From Pleodorina starrii (taxonomy: Eukaryota; Chlorophyta; Chlorophyceae; Chlamydomonadales; Volvocaceae): 64,000 nt of DNA. The position numbers and the translations under genes were made by a program. Where the stretch lies: contig BRXU01000001.1 of the NCBI GenBank assembly GCA_030267565.1, positions 1,612,001 to 1,676,000 on the forward strand, in the 5' to 3' direction. A model generated the notes under the pieces. The model was given only the letters and a program-made list of their open reading frames with translations. It searched no databases and had not been told where the DNA came from. Of this stretch, positions 35,708 through 46,162 are shown in pieces. Position 1 is the stretch's first letter. Each line of letters starts with the position of its first letter.

Positions 35708-37217
35708 GTCACGACACCCTGCGTAACTGGCAGAACGCGTGCTGCCCTGAGCAACTCCCCCCCCCCCCAGCTGGAAGCCCCAAGCATTCGTCTGGGGGCT
35801 CAAGCTGCCAGTCACGCCAAACCGCCGCAAGCGTAAGAGGCACACAAAAAGCTACACAAAACGCTAAGAGTCACACGTGCACGAAGTCTTCTATCGCAAG
35901 TGGTCCACAACGAGTCCGTACGGTGCGTCCGTACACCAAGCTGGCACACGCAAATCGCTTGTTCACCAGAGCCAAGGGTTGCCCCCCCTGATCAATGTCC
36001 ACACTCGCCAACCAAGCCAACCGGAGGGACTCAGCCTACAAATCACCCTCCCATCCTCTCAAACACAAATCGTCCACCACCCAGTCACTGCTTCGCAGCG
36101 CCGCCATTCCACGCCTCCCCCAAGTTCGTCACCAGGACGCGTGGGGGCTGCTGCCGGCAGCCAGTCGCCTCGCCAACCACGCGGTTCACCGGCGTCGTGG
36201 CGAAGTCCTCCCACGCCTCCTCACCGCGAGTTACCAGGGCGCGCTGAGCCTGCTGCCGGCCGCCCGCCGCCTTGATCTTCTCCCAGACCGCGAACAGCTC
36301 CCGGTTGCGCGGCTTTCAGTCGGGTCGCGCCTGCGCCGGGTTGCCCACCCAGCAGGACCGCCGATGGCCTGCGGGTCGGTGGACTTGCTGTCGCAGCCCT
36401 TGCAGTACGGCGGCGGCGGGCGATTGTTGTTGCCTCCAGCGCGCGTGCTCGTTGTCATTAGAAAGGTCTCGGTGTCCAGCAGGTTGTCCGCCTGGTAACT
36501 GTTGTACACATTGTAGGCGTATTGCGCCACCGCCTCCAGGTCAAGGGCCACGCTGATGGGCTACCCGCACCCGTTGACCTGGAGGCGGTGGCGCAATACG
36601 CCTACAATGTGTACAACAGTTACCAGGCGGACAACCTGCTGGACACCGAGACCTTTCTAATGACAACGAGCACGCGCGCTGGAGGCAACAACAATCGCCC
36701 GCCGCCGCCGTACTGCAAGGGCTGCGACAGCAAGTCCACCGACCCGCAGGCCATCGGCGGTCCTGCTGGGTGGGCAACCCGGCGCGTTTGGTGCGCCGGG
36801 GACAGACGTGCCCGACGCGATTGCAAATGGCGCGGCGATGAGAGGAGGTGTCGGAGTAGTCGATCAGATCAGCGTATCGTAGCAGCAGCAGCGAGCGAGC
36901 GTTCAGTAACACAGCATTTAGTGTTACAAGTCACAGCAGCGGGTGCGCCACCCGTGGGGCCGGTCCTTGCAACCTGACGATGTAGAACCGGCTCGTCATC
37001 AGGGAGATAAAACCAACCGTCTGCAATGGATGCGACAAGTATTTTAACAAGCTTCCTCGATGAACGCGAGCAGCTCATAAATATCCCACAAAGTAAGATA
37101 GCTCCAGAACCACATAACTAACCTCGCGCAATCCTAACCAACCGTCAAGTTCTTCTGCTTCTTAGTAACTACCAATGGCTTCGGACAATTGGTGTCAAAG
37201 ACGCAGTGTGTCGTGAC
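35708..37217. mobile_element. TIR element 2 (non-autonomous, carries an inverted repeat)
   Basis: 1510 bp. Left end GTCACGACACCCTGCGT (35708–35724) and right end ACGCAGTGTGTCGTGAC (37201–37217) match in inverse orientation at 16 of 17 positions. It abuts element 1 with only AGCT between them (35704–35707). The interior has coding-looking sequence on the minus strand (about 36541–36100) and a 212-bp-arm inverted repeat (36333–36785), but no transposase that I recognise. Superfamily not assigned; a 6-bp target duplication does not decide it. Confidence 0.65.
36333..36785. repeat. Long inverted repeat, 212-bp arms, 29-bp loop
   Basis: Left arm 36333–36544, right arm 36574–36785, loop 36545–36573. 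The arms are perfect complements as far as I could check by reading, and both encode the same peptide (with LEAVAQYAYNVYNSYQADN and PPPPYCKGCDSKSTDPQAI) on opposite strands. The reading continues beyond the left arm on the minus strand in a shifted frame (NRELFAVWEKIKAAGG, ALVTRGEEAWEDF), so the left arm is the parent and the right arm an inverted duplicate. The transcript would fold into one very long hairpin. Confidence 0.85.
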
Positions 37218-37223
37218 ATCTTT
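37218..37223. repeat. Right target duplication ATCTTT
   Basis: Partner of 35212–35217. Confidence 0.6.
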
Positions 37224-38231
37224 CTTTCTTACCCGCCGCTCCCGCCGCAATCACAGCGAAAGGGTGCGCACCGGCGGGCGACCGGCCTAATCATGAAGCC
37301 AACGATTGGGACACACATACCTGCCCCCCGACATGCCCCGTCCCGTCCCGTCCAGCCTCGTCCGGGCCGAGGCTTGGAAGATAGGGGTATTTTACAGCAC
37401 CATGGCCACTCGATCCTGGCGAGGTTTAGGACGCCACTGGGGATGCTTTAAGACCCGCTCATAGCTGCCCTGGGCTGAAAATCTACGCCATGTTCGCATT
37501 GTACGGCAAGGCACGCAAGTTCATGCCAGCGAGTGCGCTGCCGGCCGGCTTCCAAACGCCTCCGGCGTGCTAAAGCGGAGAGGCGCCTTGTGTGTTTCTA
37601 GCCCGCATGTCGTGCGCTTGGCTTCTGCGCCTGGCGCGAACGGGTCAGCGCCGTGTTCGGGCACAAGATACAGGACACACGCCGACACACGGTGGAGGCG
37701 AGGGTGAGGGGGACTGGGGGAGACAGGACAGGAGAGGAGCCGCAGCGCATATAATTTTCGCGCTATTGTTTGTTGGCGATCGGTGTGCGAGCGTGTGAGT
37801 GCCACGGATGAGCGACGGCGTCGCCGGTTGTAGGAGGAGGAAGGGGTAGTGTCGAATGGTACTTCAATCGCGATTTGTCCCCGAGCTGCCCGGCCACTCC
37901 TGTAGGGGCCCCAATCGCCGTAGTTTACACCAGCGGTTCCACATGCTCGATGGTTTGCGGCGCTGGTGTCCTCTAGCTGTGAATTGGTCTCCTTACGGTT
38001 GGTGGAATTGGTTGGTTGGTTGGCGGCATTGCCAACTTTGACCCGGCAATGTTTTAAGAATACAAGCTGTGCGGCTTCGTGAGCTTAATTCGTACAGAAA
38101 ATTATTGTAGCAGTGAATGGGTCGCGGAACAAGTCGCAAGCCGGCGGATGCCCCGCCCTGGAGCCTTGGTCCGCGACCAAAAAACTTGTTTGTCTCTGCG
38201 CACCATCCCTCTTCCTTCCCTTTTTTAGAAA
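37224..38231 (+). promoter_or_regulatory. Upstream region of eS25
   Basis: About 1 kb with no coding feature. It contains an AT-rich ATATAATTTTC (37749–37759) in otherwise GC-rich DNA, a possible promoter element. A pyrimidine-rich tract ending TTTTTTAG lies 4 bases before the eS25 start codon, which suggests a leader intron ending there; its 5' exon was not located. Confidence 0.35.
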
Positions 38232-38555
38232 ATGGCCCCTAAGGAGCAGAAGTCGAAGGAGGCCAAGGCCTTGGCTGCGGCCAACAGCAGCAAGGGCAAG
38301 CGGAAGAAGTGGAGCAAGGGCAAGATGAAGGAGAAGGTCAACAACGCGGTCCTCTTCGACAAGGCAGTCTATGAGAAGCTGCTCAATGAGGTGCCCAAGT
38401 ACAAGATGATCTCGCCCTCCGTGCTTGCGGACCGCCTGCGCATCGGTGGCAGCCTGGCGCGCGCTGCCATTCGGGAGCTGGCGAACAAGGGGCTCATCAA
38501 GCCTATCGTGGACCACCACTCCCAGCTGGTGTACACGCGCGCTACCGGTGCCTAA
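38232..38555 (+). CDS. RPS25: 40S ribosomal protein eS25
   Basis: 107 residues, single coding exon. The basic N-terminus is rich in Lys ([15 protein letters not shown]). The winged-helix core follows: [20 protein letters not shown], then [20 protein letters not shown], and [18 protein letters not shown]. Length and motifs match eS25 of plants and algae, which sits in the head of the small ribosomal subunit. The ATG is preceded by a pyrimidine tract and AG, suggesting a splice acceptor in the leader, as is common in ribosomal protein genes. Codon use is strongly biased to C/G third positions, as expected for a highly expressed gene here. Intact and complete. Confidence 0.95.
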   Translation: MAPKEQKSKEAKALAAANSSKGKRKKWSKGKMKEKVNNAVLFDKAVYEKLLNEVPKYKMISPSVLADRLRIGGSLARAAIRELANKGLIKPIVDHHSQLVYTRATGA

Positions 38556-38576
38556 GACTGTGTTGGAACGTCGGCG

Positions 38577-38581
38577 TGTAA
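38577..38581 (+). terminator. TGTAA polyadenylation signal
   Basis: TGTAA 22 nt after the eS25 stop codon. Correct motif, unusually close to the stop; another site further on may be used. Confidence 0.35.
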
Positions 38582-40783
38582 CACATTGGCGGCTACCCTT
38601 TTCGGCTCCCCTTGCTCTGTCTCGCTCATATGGCACGAACTAGCCCAGCTCATGCAGCATGAATTGCAGCGTCCAAAGTTCTCGTAATGCCCCGGGTGTT
38701 CAGCAACGAGGTGAGCATGTTGGGGGGCGATGAGTCGTCCGGGGCGTAACACGAGATGCACTCGGGCACGTCTCAAAAGGGGAGGACGATATGAGTTCTC
38801 GGCTACGGCATGTCTGGCACTTGTCTAGCGACACCCGCACGCCAGCGTAACTTCCGGGATATAGTACATATGGGCGGGTCTATACAGGGGTAGCTGCTTT
38901 AATGGATGCTTGACATGGCAGAAGTTGCAGATTTAGGGAAAGGGGTGGTGGGTGTGGGGCCTGGGTGAGGCAGGACGGGGTCGATTGGACGGCTCGTCAA
39001 TTCGCACTCGGCCCCAACTGAGCAGACGCATAGTGGAGGAGGAGCTTTCGTCAGCAGCGGAATCAGTGCCGGCGAGTGGTCCGCCCAGACGTGCTTGCAG
39101 CGTCTGCTCAGCTCTTGATTCCAGCAGACAGCAGTCACCGGACAGCTGGCACGGTGCCGTCGCCTACGGGGGCCCAAATGCGCAGATACGAAAGCCTTGG
39201 GGGACGCAGCGCACCTGCACGAGAGGCCCATGGAATTCCATCGCGACGGGCAGTGTGTGCATGGGGCATATGTTGGGGACCTTTGGGCTGGGGATTGGGG
39301 AAGCCTGCGCAGCTTTGAGGGCGCGCCATGGCCGATGTGAACGCAAGATGAGGTACATTTGAACGAGCAGTTGACACGCAGCTCAAGAAACTGGGCCGTC
39401 TGGTCACTTTAGGCTTCAACTACTCCCTCAGCGCAATTATACGTGGCAAAATGGGTCTTTTGAGCAGAAACGGGGTTGATGTCTCGTGAGTTGGGTCCCG
39501 GGAAACACGCCTTTCGTCTTGCTAATGAGGGTAATCGCAAACCCTAAGTCGTACCAGCCGTGGCTCCGTCTCGACTCGACTCGAAAGCTGCCAACCGACC
39601 GTGCCTCGACACGCTGGTGCCCCTCCACCGCTGATGCCGCCCTATCTTGCACACCTGGCAATTCTGGTTCGGACTGCGTGACTGTGAGGTCTCACGCGCA
39701 TCCAGTGTCGCGGGCACGTGCGAGTTGTTTTCTGCAAATGACAACCGTCGGGGCCCGAACGGCCGTTCCACATGTGATGAGGAATGGAACGGGCAAGTTC
39801 ATGCGCGTTAAAAGCGTGAAGAGAACAGTGATTTGTCCAGCCACATTCCTACGCGTTTTGCGTTAACGGTCGTGGCCCGTCATGGCGCACAGGTTTGCCA
39901 ACCCGCACGCAGTTGATTGCTTCATTCTGTCGCACACGTTGCTGCATAAGTGGGAATAATTGTTCGTGTTGGCACTGGGAGGCCAACTCCACATATCATC
40001 GCGTCGCGCGCCAAAAATCACACACCCCACCACCTTGCCTGCACCTTCATCCCGCCACCTTGCCCACCAAGACACCTCACTCCGCACAACTTCAGTTCTA
40101 TTAAGCGTGAAGCGGCCTCCGCCTTGTTGAGCAAAAGCTGTGCAGCTAGGCAGCAGCCCGACAAGGAAGGCGAATCTCCAAATACATGACAACAAAACTA
40201 TGGTACACGGTGAGCCACACACAGCGGCCCAGTCGAATACGGCAGAATGTGCGCCGTAAACGCTCTTCGGTCCCTAAAATGGAGAGGTCAAATGATACGC
40301 GCACAAGCACGCATCCCGCGAAAATCCAAGTGTGTCCGTCATGAAGCTATCAGAAGTTTCCGCACCACCTCACTGCAACTCGAGTCAGAAGGGATCCCGC
40401 AGGAAGGACTCTAATCCCGGTGAAGACGACAGCACCGAGCCCATACACCGCTCCGGCGCCGCACACGGTCCATGCTGGCGCCCGATGCCAAAACCCAGTT
40501 CTTCCAGTTTGCACACATTCGCTCGCGAACACTGCTCCGCACTAAATCCACATGCATGGCCCCCCGGGGGCGTCGGGGGGACCTAGAGCCTAGCCAAAGG
40601 CGCATGCCATTATCGTGCCGGGAGTCTACCGTGACACGGCGGGCAGCTCGGTCACGGTTGATTATGTACCAGCCCCCAAATCCCAAAAATGCGCGCGACA
40701 TCCACCAAACCGCGGCAAATCACCACGGCTGGCTAGCAATCCGCTGCGCCGCTTCCTGCCAGCCTCCTGCCAGCCTGTGCGCC
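38582..40783. other. Gene-free interval
   Basis: About 2.2 kb between eS25 and the unknown gene ending at 40784 (minus). No open frame here has recognisable domain content or splice structure. It should hold the 3' ends of both convergent genes. Confidence 0.4.
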
Positions 40784-42447
40784 TCAGAATCCGGCGAGCT
40801 CGATGCATGGCACGTACAGCGCGCGCGGCGACGGCGCGCCGGCCGCCTCGTAGGCGAACAGCGCCAGCACGCGCAGCGGCGCGTTATTGCCCGGGTGGCC
40901 CCACCGCGCGCACCAGCCGTACAGCCAGGCGGGCACCTCAATGGTGTACATGACGCACGAGGCGGTGGGGCAGCCTGCCAGCACGTGCTCCAGCAGGAAG
41001 CGTGTTAGCACCAGCCAGCGCTGCATGCCGCAGCAGCCCATCGCGGTGTGGTGCTCCTCGCTCATCTGCGTATGGGGCCAGGGCAAGGCAAGACGACGAG
41101 TACAGCAGGCGGCAGTTGCTGCCGTTGAGAATTCAAGGGTGCACGGCACGGGCCTAGGGTTTTAGGGACAGTGGGTCGCACCTGTCTGGTGCGACCCACT
41201 GTCCAGGTGTTCTGCATGTTTGTTTTCTGGTAATTTGCTGAAAATGGTGCACGTTCTGTAACGTTCAGTATGCTACTGGGTGGCACGGTCCGCCCGTAAG
41301 ATGCAGAAGCCCCGCCGGACAAAATAAGGAACCCATCAGCATGACCGGCCGACATGCCTGCGCGCAGTCCCAACATCCCGACTCGTCTGCAATATGGCTG
41401 CCTCGGCCGTCCGAAGCCACAATCGCACGACGCCTTGAAGGCCCTCTCCATCCCGCGCGGCTGGAAGGGGCCCTCCCGCGCGGGCGCAAACGAGATCTCC
41501 CCTTCTGGCAAGCTTGCACCTGCTTGCACGTACCTCTGCCCCCTGCGACGCCGCGAAGCGGTGCCACAGCTGTGCGCGCGGGGCGCGAGTGAAGCTGTGG
41601 TAGCCGCGCAGCATGGAGGTGGGCAGCTCCGAAAAGTGCCGGGCCAAAACCACATTGAGCTCCGCGAACGCGTGCCTGCAAATTTCATTTAGGGTTTCTA
41701 TGTATTGTGCATCTGGGTTTGCTGTCGGGACGTATTGTCTGCACGCCGTCGGGCATGCCTCCGCATATGGTGCGCTCTGTGCACGCTCTTGTGGCACGAT
41801 CGCTGCTTACTTGGCGTGGTGGAAGCTTATTTCCGTTGGCTTTCACAAGTTCCCACCAAGGTGCAGTCCGACATCGCACGGTCCAGCCTCGCCAAACTAA
41901 CGATAGGCGATAAGAGACGGCACGACCTTGAACACCGCTGATCGAACCCATTTTAAGGAGTGCCGATGTTTGCCCAGACGCGCGCTAGAGCTCACCACAG
42001 TGCCGTGCCCAAGCTCCCGGCGGCGGTGCTGCTTGCCGCGAGGCCGACGGAGCCTCCGTTCTGGCAGCCGAGCATGCACGTGATAAGCTGTTCCAGGAAC
42101 AGCCGGGCATCCGGGCAGTGCGGTGGCGTTTGGATGCCCAGCACATTCAGGCAGTCCACCACCCCGAAGGTGTTAAAGCCGGCGTTCCCCGGCCAAGCCG
42201 CGGAGCTGCAGCTGGGCGCGGTGGTCAGGTGGTGAGCAGAAACGGCGTCGGCCTGATCCGCCATGCCAGCATCGTTTATCTCATCTGACGATGAAGAGTT
42301 GGCGCTTTGTAACATGAGCGGGTCGGACGGCGAGGGCGGACATCCTCTGCCGCTGCGGACACGCTTCGCGCCGGGCACGAAGAATGGAAGTGCACCGGGC
42401 GGCACCGACTCATGACCAGCGAAGGTATCAGCGCTCCTCTTTGACAT
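40784..42447 (-). CDS. Unknown three-exon protein
   Basis: Exons 42447–41996 (452 nt, donor GTGAGC), 41675–41534 (142 nt, acceptor TTTGCAG, donor GTACGTG) and 41065–40784 (282 nt, acceptor TACGCAG). The phases agree and give 291 residues. The first 80 residues are polar and Ser-rich (MSKRSADTF, SANSSSSDE). The rest looks globular, mostly helical: FNTFGVVDCLNVLGI, RLFLEQLITCMLG, HAFAELNVVLARHFSELPTS, QRWLVLTRFLLEHVLAG, VPAWLYGWCARWG, ALFAYEAAG. Cys and Trp are frequent. A basic cluster (GAKRVRSGRG) could be a nuclear signal. I do not recognise the family. The second intron contains a perfect 17-bp hairpin. Confidence 0.6.
41166..41204. repeat. Perfect 17-bp hairpin in intron
   Basis: GGACAGTGGGTCGCACC (41166–41182), loop TGTCT, then the exact complement (41188–41204). 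Lies in intron 2 of the 40784–42447 gene. Confidence 0.85.
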
Positions 42448-45400
42448 TCTTGGCTCGTTGAGACGGAGCGCCGCGCCCTCCGCAAGCCGCCGTTGACCGG
42501 ACAACCGTCAGGCCTAATGCCCCGTCTGTTGTATGAATAAAAATTATGAATATGCTGAGAGTAGCGAGCGATCTGTTGGTGGAAGGGGAGGTTACAGCTC
42601 TATAGTGCGGCTTGCAACGCCGTTTCTTAACACAGCAAGCGTCGCACAAAAATGGAGAGTGGAGTTGCGCGTTGCCAGGAACCCCTATGAATGTATCGTC
42701 CCTTGGTGCATACCGGGTGCAGGCTACGTCAGATTGGAACGTATGAAGGCAGTTCCAACGGACTGCCAAGGCAACGATGCTAATGGAAAACCGCAAGAAG
42801 ATGGTTTTTCATGCGGCAAGAATTATTACAGTACGGGGGATAAACGGGCGGGCGTATAAAACGAGTACAAATCCAACCGTACTGGATCGCGTACGAGTGG
42901 ATTCTGTGTTCTTAAAGTAGATGTCTCCATTTCACACATCGCGGCAGTGTAAAATCATGCGGAGGCCCGCGTCATTCCAAATTGCTGACATGGAGTTAGA
43001 CTGCGACAGATTCTGCAGTCGATGTGCAGCCTTTGAGAGGGAAACACTGCCTTGCTGCTTTGCTTGGCGTTACGCGCCGCGGCGCACGTGCCTGTGTAAG
43101 ACAGCAGTAGCAATCGACCCGCTATACTTATGAGCAGCTACAGCGCATTACTGAATGTAATTGCTGCGTGGGGCTCGGCGGGTTTATGTCGTCGAAACCC
43201 TCGCAGTTCTCGCAGTGCCATGTTTTCGATCAAACTCAGTGCTAAGGATGATCGCAACCAGCAAAGACACTATAACTCCGCTGTTTGCGGCAAACAGTTG
43301 GGGCGGGGGGTCTAGGTAGTGTTAGTGTAGGGCTTGACAAGCATTGGACAGATCTGCGCCCTACTGCGCTGAGCCTCAACATTTTAAATGCCAGGATTGC
43401 CTCGCGCCAGTTCAGGGAGATATCAGGAGACACTTTTTGGGCGGGGCCCCAGCGCGAAGCGCCCAGGGGGGCCCCGCCCTGTAGGATTGCCCATGTCCGT
43501 GTCTGTGGACTGTGAACTGTGGTGTCCTAACAAAAGTGCAGAATCTCGGCCAACGGAAATACTGCATAAGTAAAAGATTACATTCTTTATTGCACGGTAA
43601 ATTTATTATTGGAACCCAACATCGCACGAGTAAAAACCAGTTCGGCAGTCTCCATGGACCGAGGCCGAGGTCAAAGCAAGGCCTCTCGGCCTATAATTAA
43701 TTCCAGAAGATTCATCGTTCCTCAAAGTGGATTTCTGACATGACGGCGTGAAATGAATCTTCGTTTCGGCAACCAACTAAGTTTGCATTGCGAACATTCT
43801 TCCCGCGACCACACCACAGCAGCTCTGCTACCTGGTCCGACCGACTTGACGCACATTTATATTACAAATGTTGCATGGAGCAAACCATGAGGGGCAAACT
43901 GCTGGTTGTTGGACACCAAGCCGCAAATGCACGCATGATGCAGCGGTCTTCAGCGGGCCGCCCAACAAGTCCAGTCGGCAACCTAGGGGATGGACTTCTA
44001 CATTCCCTGTCCTAATGTTAAAGCAGTCAAGCCTCCTCTACGGCGAATACCTCAGTAGCGAAGCCTGTGCACTCTCGTCGGCAACTGCACGTCGTCGCAA
44101 CCCTCGCAAACAGTTCCGCTGTCCTTCTATTGGCAAGTCAGCCTGCGTGATGTGTAAATGATACACTCCATGTCTACTGTCAAGTAACTTCAGCCAATGC
44201 GCTGGCCGGAAGAGTTGCACAGTGCCGAGACGGCGCGCGATGCTAAACATGGGTCGGATTGCTGAAGCCGCAGGCATTTCAGATATAAAGCTCTGGCTGC
44301 CTATCAGCAGGAATGTCGACACTCTCACAGTTGACGCCCTCGCCGCTCGCTTTGGAAATGCCGTATTTCGGTCGATGCACACATGCGCTCATGCACCCGA
44401 CGGGATGATGCGCTTCGCGCGGCGCCGGCAGGCCTTGCTAACGACTCGGCTAGCAGGCATTTCGGGAAAAAGCTCTGGCTGTCTATCAACAGGAATGTCG
44501 ACACTCTCACACTACTTCACGCCCTCGCCACCCTAGCACTCAACTTAACCCGTACAGATTTAGTGGGGCCCCGCCCTTTTTCCGGCTTCAAGGAAGCCGA
44601 CACCAACCCCTTGTTTCTTCCATTCCCGCGAGAGGCATTGCATTTTCGTGCGCCCGAGGTGCCTATTGCAAGTGTTGGGCGTGGCCGACATCCGCTTGCC
44701 CACTCGCCAAGCCAAGCGACTCCAGAGGCCACTTCTCAACGACCCATATCGCACCTTGCTTTGGGCCACGACGCATGAGCATCAGATCAGGATACAGGCA
44801 TACGGCATTACGGAATTAGATCAGATTAGATCAAGTTACGGCATTATGGCATTGCAGGCCGACTGAGGCGATGGCCATGTGCGTGCCTGGAAGATCCCAA
44901 CGTGCCGTTGCGCTGCAGGTCGGCATGAGGGAGGTTGATCTGCTTTGATCTGCCGGTATTGCGGCAAGAGTTTACAGAAACGGAAAGGTAGAGCCCCGCG
45001 ACCAGACCGACTGGCCGAGAGCTGGCCGAGCAGGGCCGAGCGCTGCGCTGGAAGCGACGAGAGCAAGGATGACTCGAAAAAGGAACTGAGCAACCAACCC
45101 GGGGGAAGGAACATGGGCAATAGCGCTAGCCTCATGCCTCCTCATGCAACTCAAACGGCCACAGGCCCCCAGCCACCCACAAATGAGGCGCGCCACTGAA
45201 CGCCCGTTTGGTGTTCCGAGGTGTTGGCGCAAAAACAAAGCGTTGCATGAATGACTTGTTTGATTGTTTTACAGTTGGACCCAAAGCATCACCAGTGCTT
45301 GCCACCCCTGACATTGTCGCGGCCGAAGCCCAGAACGGAACAGAGCGTTGCATTTCGGAACAGAGCATTTGGGCGAAATCGGACTTTACATTCCCTCCTG

Positions 45401-46162
45401 CGCCTCGTGACCTTTGATTCTGAGCCTGAGCGCTTCTCGCTGCCTCTGCTGCGCGAGGGGGGACCGCGGCCCTCCCCCATCGCCGCGAACGTACTTCGTG
45501 ACGTTCCGCGACAGCATCCGATTGCTGCCACGTGCCGCAGTCCTCTACAGTTCTCTATTGTCTGACATGCACAACTGCCGTATATTGTGTCCCCAAGTGC
45601 AATAGGAGGTAATTGGGAGCCGGCGGACGCGGCAGGAGAGACGGGGGCCTCAGGCGCGACTGTCGAGGGCCGGAGGGCGCGCCTGAGGCCCGCAGGGCCA
45701 ACCCTGTTAACCGATCAGGTGGTTTTTGTTTCAAAATACTTACATTATAATTAAGATGTCGTCAATATATTCAGAATTTGCTGCAACCCACAAATTTGAA
45801 CCCCCGTCCGAATCGACCGCTCAGTCGTTCGTGGCATCGGGTCAACAATTTCTACAATCAGCCGCACCGCTTGGGTAAACTTGCGGCAGCCATTACTTTA
45901 CGTTCATAAAACATCTAGGCCTGCATTCCCATGTATGCAACACTTTCAATCGTACTTAACTGGGTCGGTTTGACCCAGGGAAGAGACAATCGGCTTACCC
46001 GCAAGTGACCCATTTGCCCATGCATAACCACAAGTTAGTTTATCCCACAAATCGCAGCTATGAATTGATAATAGGCATTCAGAAGGGTTCCCGACGGTGT
46101 TCACCGGGTACATCTTCCCTCGACGAAGCCCACTTATGATTAATGCATTGTCCCCCTCATAA
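42448..46162. other. Gene-poor, AT-richer interval with degenerate repeats
   Basis: About 3.7 kb, visibly richer in A/T than the flanks. It holds a direct repeat of about 75 bp (44274–44350 and 44457–44532), a 12-bp hairpin (43439–43479) and a 14-bp hairpin (45645–45691). No open frame shows domain content. Probably old repeat debris plus the promoter of the plus-strand gene at 46163. Confidence 0.4.
45645..45691. repeat. 14-bp perfect inverted repeat, 19-nt loop
   Basis: GGGCCTCAGGCGCG (45645–45658) and its complement (45678–45691). Confidence 0.75.

Noticed and set aside
35694..35717. 24-bp palindrome as a regulatory or origin site
   Set aside because: It is fully explained as the junction of two abutting terminal inverted repeats.
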